From assembly GCA_027943245.1 (NCBI GenBank), contig JANDJZ010000679.1, positions 1 to 37,602 on the forward strand: a DNA stretch of 37,602 nucleotides, read 5' to 3'. This stretch comes from Acanthamoeba sp. SK_2022b (taxonomy: Eukaryota; Discosea; Longamoebia; Acanthamoebidae). The stretch's first letter is position 1; each line of letters starts with the position of its first letter. The position numbers and the translations under genes were made by a program. This document shows, one piece after another, positions 30,714-37,602 of this stretch. Below the pieces are notes generated by a model. The model saw only the letters and a program-made list of their open reading frames with translations. It ran no database searches and was not told the DNA's origin.

Positions 30714-33700
30714 TTAGAGCTTGGCCTGCTGCTTGATGAGCTCGCCGAGCTTGGTGGCGAGGCTCATGTCGCCCTTGATCTTGAGCTTGCCCTGCATGAA
30801 GGCCTGCTGGGCGTTGAGCTTGCCGCTGAAGAGCTGCTGGAAGGAGTCGTCGCCCAGCGTGAGGGTGACGCCGACGGGCTTGCCGGGGGCCCCGCGCGTG
30901 ATGGTGCCCTTGGGCCCGGTCTTGAGGTCGACCACCCACGACTCCTTGGCGCCGTTGGGGCCGTCGGTGATGTGGAAGTGGTAGATGCCGTTCACCTTCT
31001 TCACCACGGCCTCGCCGGCCACGTCGAGCAGCTTGCCGAGGTTGCCCAACACCGCCTCGGCCTTGAACGACGGCGCCGAGGCCGACGACGCAGCGGAGGC
31101 GGCGGTCGTGGTCCTGCCAGAAGCCGCGGAGGAGGAGGAGGAGGAGGAGGAGGCGACGGTGACCGCGGCGTTGGTGATGCAGTACTCGCCGCGCTCCTCG
31201 ACCTTGCACTGGAAGATGACCTTGTCGCCCTCCTTCCACATCTCCGTCACCAGCGTCTCGCCTGCGTTCACGTTGTCATCGTCACTGACGTCGTCAGTCA
31301 CACCGTCGAGTCAAGCAAGGAGAGGAGAGGAGAGGAGAGGAGAGAGGAGAGGAGAGGAGAGGAGAGGAGAGAGGAGAGGAGAGAGGAGAGGGAACGCGGT
31401 ACCGGGGAAGACGTGCTTGGAGAAGCGGACCTTGACGTTCTTGAAGTTGGCCGGGTCGTTGTCGCAGAAGTGCTTGAGGACGGCCCGGTTGGCGTAGCCG
31501 AACGAGCACAGGCCGTGCAGGATGGGCCGGTCGAAGCCGCCCATGGCCGCCATCGACGGGTCGGCGTGGAGCGGGTTCATGTCGCCCGATGCCAGGCGGT
31601 ACACGAGCGCCTCGTTCTCCCGCGTCTTCTCCCTGTGGACGGCGTCGGGGGCCCTGTTGGGCGGCTGGTTCTCGTTGCCGGACGGGCCACGCTCGCCTCC
31701 GAATCCGCCGATGCCTTTTCACGATCGAACCAACAAAAATAAATAAATATTATTTTTAAATTTTTAAAAATTTAAAATTAATAAATAGAGCAAAATAGAG
31801 AAATAAATAAATAAATAAAAGGAAAGCGTACCGCGGATGAAGAGATAGCTCTCGTTGTGGACGACGACCTCGCCCTTCTCGTCCTTGGTGTCGGCCTCGA
31901 CCACGAGGAGGGCGCCCTTGCCCTTGTCGTAGAGGTGCTTGACGCGCCCGTGGTTGGTGAGGCTGGCGTTGACGGGGATGGGCTTGCGGATCTCGAGGTA
32001 CTGCTCGCCGTGGAGGAGCATCATCGGGTTGAACTTGAGGCCGGGGATGCTCAGCACGTTCGAGAAGTTGGGGAACGTCACGCCGAACGTGGGCAGCACC
32101 GCGAAGCCGTCACTGTGCGGTGGGCCAAGGCCACACAGTCGTGTCAGCGCTGCCCGCGAGGAGAGGGGGGAGAGGGGGGGGGGGGCTCACCTGTTCTCGT
32201 AGGTGAACTTGAGCTCGGCCGGGTCGGTCGGGTTCTTGGCCGCGCCGATGGAGAGGGCGTAGAGCATCACGTCCTTCTCGGTGTACTGCACCTTGGTGAC
32301 GGGGAACTCGAAGCCGACCACCTGCGATTCGGAGCGCACGGCGTCGGCGGCGGCGATCAGCAGTCGCACGCCAGAGATGAAACTCGCGCGCGCACACACA
32401 CAACGCGACACGGACCTGCGAAGGATCGACGTTCTCGTTTCCGGAGGCGGGCTTGGCAGCGGGAGCGGAGGGCGACGACTTGGCTTCCTGTTGGTGAAGA
32501 GATGGGGGGGGAGGGGCGTCGCTGCGTCAGAGACGGCACGAACGGGCGGGCGGCAGAGACACGGGCAAGAGGCTCTGAGCAAAGCTGAGAATTTATTGGC
32601 AGCGGGGCCGACGGATAGAGTGATAACACAGAGGGGGGGGGGTATCGGTGGTGGTGGTAGTGGTGGTGGTGGTGAGAAAGGTCTAGTAGCGTGCCTTGAG
32701 CTGGTTGATGTGGGCGATGATCGAAGTGATGCCGTCCTGGGCCGACGTGGGGTTGGTCGAGTTGTTCCAGTCCTCGACCTTGGCCCAGTTGTCGCGGATG
32801 GCCTCGGGCGTGAGGCCCTTGGACACGTCGAAGAAGTTGCCCTGCGTGCGCTCCCAGCGCACAGCCGACACCCAACCGGCGCCCACCTCGAACACGCCGC
32901 CGGTGACCTGGAGATCCATCGTCAGAGACATTGCGATACATGAAGAAGAAGAAGGAAGCATCGGCGAGGCGGAGCGGATGATGGTACCGGGGCGGACTCG
33001 TGGCACAGGTAGGCGACAAGCGGCGAGATGAACTCGGGCTTGAGGGCCTCGATGAGATCGGGCGGCATGACGGTGGCGGTCATGCGGGTGCCGGCGACGG
33101 GGGCGATGGTGTTGACGTTAATGTTGCGCGACTTGCCCTCGGCGGCCAGCGTCTTGGCGAAGCCCACCAGCGCGAGCTTCATGGCCGAGTAGTTGGCCTG
33201 GCCGAAGTTGCCGTACAGACCGGCGGCCGACGAGGTCATGATGACACGCCCTGTGACAGGATGATAAGAAAAGCGTAAATAAATAAATACCAATAAATAA
33301 TAATAATAATAAACGAGGAAGAGCTCTGGCTGCGCCGTACCGAAGCCCTGGTCCCTCATGTACGGCCACGCGGCCTTGGTGACCGAGTAGGCGCCAAGGA
33401 GGTGCACCTTGTAGATGAGGTCCCAATCGGCCTGCTTCATCTTGACGAAGCTCACATCGCGCAGAATGCCGCTACACGCGCGCAACGTACAGTGAGGAAT
33501 AAGGAGATTATCACACGATGAACTAAGCAGCAGGCTTACGCGTTGTTGATGACGATGTCAACGCGGCCGAAGTTGTCGATAGCGGTCTTAATGATGGCCT
33601 CGCCGTTCTCCACAGAGTCATAGTTGGCGGCAGCCTTGCCACCAGCCTTCTTGATCTCCTCAACGACGAGATCGGCAGCCTTAGAGCCAGCACCCTGGAC

Positions 33701-33930
33701 AATCAAAAACACGACCGTTAATTTTGTAGTGGCTCAATCTCTCGTACGAGAGCGGAGCGCGTCGTTGGACTGAAGGGACCAAGTACCTCGCCAGTGTGCG
33801 AGGTGCCGAGATCGTTGACGACAACAGAGGCGCCACGGCTGGCGAAAAGCAGGGCGTAGGCCTTGCCCAGACCGCCACCAGCACCGGTGACAACGACTAC
33901 CTTACCATCGAAGCGCAGCGAATCGCCCAT
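30714..33930 (-). CDS. Peroxisomal multifunctional enzyme type 2 (dehydrogenase, hydratase 2, SCP2)
   Basis: Ten exons on the minus strand: 33930-33787, 33694-33540, 33471-33341, 33250-32988, 32907-32695, 32487-32416, 32321-32191, 32112-31832, 31714-31403, 31261-30714; 749 residues, matching animal HSD17B4. It performs the second and third steps of peroxisomal D-specific beta-oxidation. Residues 1-302 are the 3R-hydroxyacyl-CoA dehydrogenase (TGAGGGLG; S150, Y164, K168). About 330-620 is the double hot-dog enoyl-CoA hydratase 2 with GDMNPLH (D508, N510, H513). About 640-749 is an SCP2 lipid-binding domain ending in AKL, a peroxisomal targeting signal. Dehydrogenase and hydratase join through a GC-AG intron (32694-32488). 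If it is unspliced, translation stops at TAG 32685-32683. A run of eight Ser after TVA is low complexity. Confidence 0.93.
31317..31391. repeat. GGAGA purine repeat in an MFE-2 intron
   Basis: GAGAGGAGAGG units form an almost pure purine tract on the plus strand in the intron 31402-31262, so the transcript carries a long pyrimidine tract near the acceptor. Confidence 0.92.
32592..32597 (-). promoter_or_regulatory. AATAAA inside the MFE-2 GC-AG intron
   Basis: A canonical polyadenylation hexamer lies about 90 nt after the in-frame TAG that ends the unspliced reading, within the intron 32694-32488. It would allow a dehydrogenase-only transcript to end here. Confidence 0.55.
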
Positions 33931-34199
33931 TGTGTGTTATGTGTTTGGATTTGTTGCGGTTGGTGATGTGTTGAGGTGAAGAAGGAAAAGCTAGTGTTGT
34001 TGTGCCAGTGCTGGAGCGATAGCGTGGGTTCGCTTCCTTTCCCTGTGCTCTGGCGAAATTTCCATGGTTCAACCCAAGAGAGGAGAGATGGTGGGGAGAG
34101 GAGAGGATGGGAAAATGGGCAACTGTATGTACACACATGCCGCAACGATGAGACATTGTCGGAGGATGAAAACATAATTAATGGTTTGGGGAAGAGCCT

Positions 34200-34617
34200 T
34201 TAGGCGCTAATGCCAAAGAGCTCATTGATGGGGCGGGTGTGGGAGAACTTCACCAGCTGGTCGTAGTTCTGCAAATCTGGATTGTAGCAAAAGAACAGTC
34301 AGAGGGACCTTCATGTAGCAAATTGCAATAAAGGGGCCCGCACCGAATTGGGCGCCAAAACCGGTGGCGGCAATCTCCTTGATGGAAAGATCGGGCTGAA
34401 CGGTGCCCAACACCTCCACGTAGGAGTGTGAGGAATAGATGCTGGCGGTTTGGGGCGTGCGCTTGACGATGACGTTTTGGCCATCAGACGCCTCGAGCGT
34501 CACGGTGAGCTGCTGCTGGCCAGCTACGCGGCCGACGATTCGGACGGTCATGTTCTCGTAGGAGCGGAGAAGGCCGCCATTGATGCGGGGCGTTGCTAGA
34601 GGTCCGTCGAATTCCAT
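34200..34617 (-). CDS. RPA3: Replication protein A 14-kDa subunit
   Basis: Two exons on the minus strand: 34617-34344 and 34276-34200; 116 residues, the usual RPA14 size. The small RPA subunit is a single OB fold that holds the RPA heterotrimer together in DNA replication and repair. Recognised from TPRINGGLLRSYENMTVRIVGRV at the start, EASDGQNVIV, SYVEVLGTVQ, and the C-terminal helix LQNYDQLVKFSHTRPINELFGI, which forms the trimer bundle in the family. It is divergent from NF-YC with 453 bp between start codons. Confidence 0.87.
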
Positions 34618-35070
34618 CTTCTGAGCTTGATGTCGTTGGTACAAAAGATTGGCAAAATGGTTCGGTGGTGTTTTGGCGCGCAAGGGGGGCTTGGCGCCTT
34701 TTTTGTTGGATGATTGTGCAGCGCTTCGAGGAAAAACCAAAATAGTTGGCTGCAATGTTGATTATGCGTCGACGCCCAACGAAACAACGACAGAGAGCCG
34801 GAAACAAAGCAGACTCCAGACTCGCGAATAGAGAGAAGGGCAAGGGGCCGTTGGCTGTTGGTTGTGTAACTCAAGGTAAGAAGCACCAGCCAATAATCTT
34901 CTCTGCCCTCTCGTTAGATTGATTTATTACGATTTTAAAACGACCAATTCGCAACCGTGTGAAAAAGGCCTCCATCAAATCGAAACGAGTTAACCGACTC
35001 TCTCGCTGTTTCTTATTATTGGCATTATTATTATTGCACTGTCGACAGCCGAGAAGCCGTTAGAGATTGA
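34618..35070. promoter_or_regulatory. Divergent promoter region of RPA14 and NF-YC
   Basis: It separates the two start codons. The NF-YC side (about 34910-35040) is AT-rich with a TTATTATTATTG stretch; the RPA14 side contains GC-rich sequence. No coding exon or named element was assigned. Confidence 0.5.
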
Positions 35071-36337
35071 ATGCAACAACAGATGGATGAGGGCGAGATG
35101 AACCCGGATCAGATGGTGCCAGGGATGCAGGGGCACATGCCCTCTTCTGTGATGCAGTCGCAGATGCAGCAACAGCACGTCCAACAGCTGCATCGGTTTT
35201 GGTATGCATTTCCCTATTCATGTTATGCTCCTGTCCCGATTTTCGCTGTAGTCGTTATTCTCATTTTATGCATAATCACTGCCGCTACGCAGGGCTGATC
35301 AAATTCAAGAGATTGAGGAAATGACGCAGTTCAAACAAAGCAAAATGACGTTGCCGCTTGCGCGCATCAAAAAGATCATGAAGTTCGACGAAGATGTGAA
35401 GGTATGGGTGGCCTCTTTGCCACATGCGTTATTTGTAGTGCTTGCGTGCGTTCGTTGTCTGTTCTTACCGTGCGTACGGCGGTCTGTGTGCAGATGATCA
35501 GCGCCGAAGCGCCTGTGTTGTTCGCCAAGGCGTGCGAGATGTTCATTCACGAACTCACGTTGCGAGCCTGGATCCACACCGACGAGAACAAGCGCCGAAC
35601 GCTCCAGGTGAGACTGCCCACTCACGCTCCCTCTTGTGCACCCGCTTTGTTTTGACCCAACGAGCTCACTCATCTCTCTCTCTCTCCTCCTTCTCCTTTG
35701 TCGTCAAGCGCAACGACATTGCCACGGCCATCGCCAGGAACGACACGTTCGATTTCCTCATCGACATAGTGCCCAGGTTGGGCCTCCTCCTCACCATTCC
35801 TCGTCTTTAGTCGCTCTCCGTGTTCCACACGACCTCGCAGCACTCACCAGTTCCTTTTCCTGCCCTCCTATTCCTTTCTCTCCAACAATCGGGTACATCG
35901 CCTTCGAACGACAGGGACGACATCAAAGGCAAAAGGCCAGCGGAAGAGCAGGTACGGTTTTTTTTGCACTTTTTATCATTATTTCCCATTTATTTATTAA
36001 ATCGAATCTCTTTATTTATTATATTAATTAATATATTTGCTGACGTGGCGTTCATTCCTTTTGCAAGGACGAGGCCGGACGTGCGGTAGTGACGCCAGAT
36101 CTGCAGCAATACTACCTCCAGCTGCAGCAGCAGGCCGCCGCAGTGGACCCCGCGCAGGCACAGCGTCTCCTCGACCCCGCGCAGATGTACCTCTACCAGC
36201 AGCAGCAGCTGCGGTACATCCAGCAGGCGCAGATGCTCCAGATGCAGCTCCACCAGCAAGGCCAGATGGGCGACCAGATCGACCACGACCAGATGAACGA
36301 AATGGTGATTCCCTCTCTCTCTCTCTCTGTGTGTGTG

Positions 36338-36376
<39 letters not shown>

Positions 36377-36669
36377 GTTGTGTGTTGTTGTGTTGTGTTG
36401 TGTGTATTGAGTTTAACGGCCGTGCGTGTGTTGTGGTTGGTTACCAGGGCTCGCGGCAATTGGAGGTTGGTGGAGTGGAGGGCCAGGATTTGGGCGAGGG
36501 ACACATCGGACACGGCGAAGGCGATCACGGCCACCACGGCCAGGGCGGCCACGAGGGAGGCGTGTACAGCAACGGGCACCACGGCCACCCGCACGAGCAC
36601 GAACGCTACCACGAGCACGTCTCTCTGCCTCCCCTCAACCTGCAGCAGCAGCACCACCACGCCGTGTGA
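35071..36669 (+). CDS. NF-YC / HAP5 CCAAT-binding factor subunit
   Basis: Seven exons: 35071-35201, 35293-35401, 35494-35607, 35709-35776, 35915-35951, 36068-36304, 36448-36669; 305 residues. NF-YC pairs with NF-YB through its histone fold and, with NF-YA, binds CCAAT promoters. The fold (about 62-142) is nearly textbook: [78 protein letters not shown] Gln/Met-rich N-terminus and a long Gln-rich segment (about 160-230) resemble the activation regions of animal NF-YC. The last exon encodes a Gly/His-rich tail ([16 protein letters not shown], ending HHHAV) that could bind metal or be simply low complexity. The intron 36305-36447 holds TC, TG and TTG repeats. Confidence 0.96.
36330..36400. repeat. 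TG and TTG repeats in an NF-YC intron
   Basis: A short TC run and TG run pass into about ten TTG units and then irregular GTGTT units, within the intron 36305-36447. Confidence 0.88.
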
Positions 36670-36775
36670 GAGCAAGCTCCCCGCGTTTCTACCATGCCTC
36701 ACAAATTCATTGAAATAGAACAAAAAAAGATTGTAAAAACATTTTTATTATTATTGTTGGTGTTGTGTGTGATGA

Positions 36776-37447
36776 TCAGGACAGGGAAGAGGAGGTGTCG
36801 TCGTCGATGGTGGTGGGGTGTAGAAGAGTTTGTCGTAGCTTGGCGGTGGTTTGGAGGTGCTCGTTGAGGGTCTCGATGGCCTGTAGGTAGGCCTCCTTGT
36901 CCTGCATCTTGGCCGCCAGGTCCGGCGCGCCCATCTGTCCCGCCAGCACGCTTTGGCGTACGCTCACGTACGCGTGTTCCTGTCGTGGGTATCGTGCCGG
37001 CAAGGCGAGATCAGGACAGAACACTCGCGTGCACGTAGCAACACACGAAAGGGAGGACAGCGCACCACGATCTGATAGATCTCATCGCACAGACCCTCGA
37101 ACTCGTCCATTCGTGCGCCCAACAGATTGAGCTGCGACACTTGCGGGCCGGCTTCTCCCGGCCTGCCGCGGCAAGTTGACATTCGCATGAGGAACGCCGC
37201 GCGTACAACAAAAGGCGCAGAGCACAAGGAGGGAGAATACGAAAGCGCACCCTATTCGCTCCAGAATAGCCAAGGCAGCCGCTATCACGCCCTGGCCGAA
37301 TATTTTATTATTTATATAAAATTAATATTACTTAATTCCTTTAAATCACGCGGAGGGGCTGGAGCGTACCTCGAACGACTTCTTGATTTGTGAGATGTAG
37401 GCGTCAAAATCTACTGCTCCTGAGATTGATTGTCGTGGCTGCTGCAT
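36776..37447 (-). CDS. Small helical protein, possible Mediator subunit 29
   Basis: Four exons on the minus strand: 37447-37370, 37291-37251, 37162-37066, 36979-36776; 139 residues, all junctions in frame. The protein is almost wholly helical: FDAYISQIKKSFE, ALAILERIG, LNLLGARMDEFEGLCDEIYQIV, then YLQAIETLNEHLQTTAKLRQTLL. The spacing of an N-terminal KxS helix, a D-F/E-F-x-x-L-C-D helix and a C-terminal Y-L-x-x-I helix resembles MED29 of the Mediator complex. I cannot exclude another small coiled-coil protein. AATAAA lies at 36749-36744 on the minus strand. Convergent with NF-YC. Confidence 0.65.
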
Positions 37448-37602
37448 CTTGTGTGAAGTATGTTCTTTTATTTGTTGTTTTTTTATTTGTTGTTTTTAAG
37501 AAAAAGTAAAAAAAAGAGAAAGTGTCACATTTATAATTTAAGGTGGCGGCCTAGCGTGCTGGGCGAAAAGGCAGTGAAACAAAACATCTAAAGCTGGCCA
37601 GG
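37448..37602. other. Upstream flank of the last gene, to window edge
   Basis: AT-rich up to about 37540 with repeated TTTATTTGTTGTTT on the plus strand. It probably contains the leader or promoter of the gene at 36776-37447. Nothing else is seen. Confidence 0.4.

Noticed and set aside
30648..31742. 364-codon open frame on the plus strand opposite MFE-2
   Set aside because: It runs antisense across two true exons and the GGAGA repeat. The minus-strand frames give clear SCP2 and hydratase domains.
32191..32582. Separate hydratase gene starting in the MFE-2 intron
   Set aside because: The exon 32487-32416 has no ATG in its frame and an upstream in-frame stop. The apparent Met-initiated frame is different and reads through an intron.
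1..37602. tRNA, rRNA or snRN genes
   Set aside because: No A/B box pair with a cloverleaf, and no rRNA core, was found by eye. A tRNAscan or Rfam run would be needed to be certain.

Overview
The window is nuclear DNA of a free-living protist, most likely an Acanthamoeba-like amoebozoan (inference). Reasons: GC-rich coding exons, very dense genes on both strands, and about 96 short spliceosomal introns (mostly 70-200 nt). The introns usually start GTACG and often carry TTTATT or simple-repeat filler. The gene set is eukaryotic: RPA14, NF-YC, RasGEF, Vps55, peroxisomal MFE-2. There are 16 protein genes, one cut by the left edge, plus one gene relic. No rRNA, tRNA or CRISPR was seen. All gene models were spliced by hand from reading frames and splice sites.

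Left (1-8787): the 3' 14 exons of cobalamin-dependent methionine synthase (+); an intact HExxxH zincin-like gene (copy A, -) followed by a relic of a tetraspan gene; then about 1.2 kb almost without CpG and without a gene.

Middle (8788-25010): a CUE-VWA-U-box ubiquitin ligase (-) divergent from a dsRBD-FKBP-TPR protein (+); a cytidine/dCMP deaminase-like gene (-) divergent from tetraspan gene 1 (+); then HExxxH copy B (+), tetraspan gene 2 (+) and a RasGEF (+). Copy A with its flanks is an inverted duplicate of the copy B region.

Right (25010-37602): a double zinc-knuckle protein (-); a membrane-tethered protein with a MYRF/Peptidase_S74-type self-processing domain (+); Vps55/LEPROT (-), with a one-base frame break; peroxisomal multifunctional enzyme 2 (-); RPA14 (-) divergent from NF-YC (+); and a possible Mediator subunit (-).

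There is no operon-like pathway. The functional ties visible are one duplication family (HExxxH and tetraspan genes) and several divergent promoters. The most interesting items are the MYRF-like protein with a Cys-Lys pair in place of Ser-Lys, the dsRBD-FKBP-TPR fusion, a GC-AG intron deciding between a full MFE-2 and a dehydrogenase-only product, and the CpG-desert block beside the duplication.
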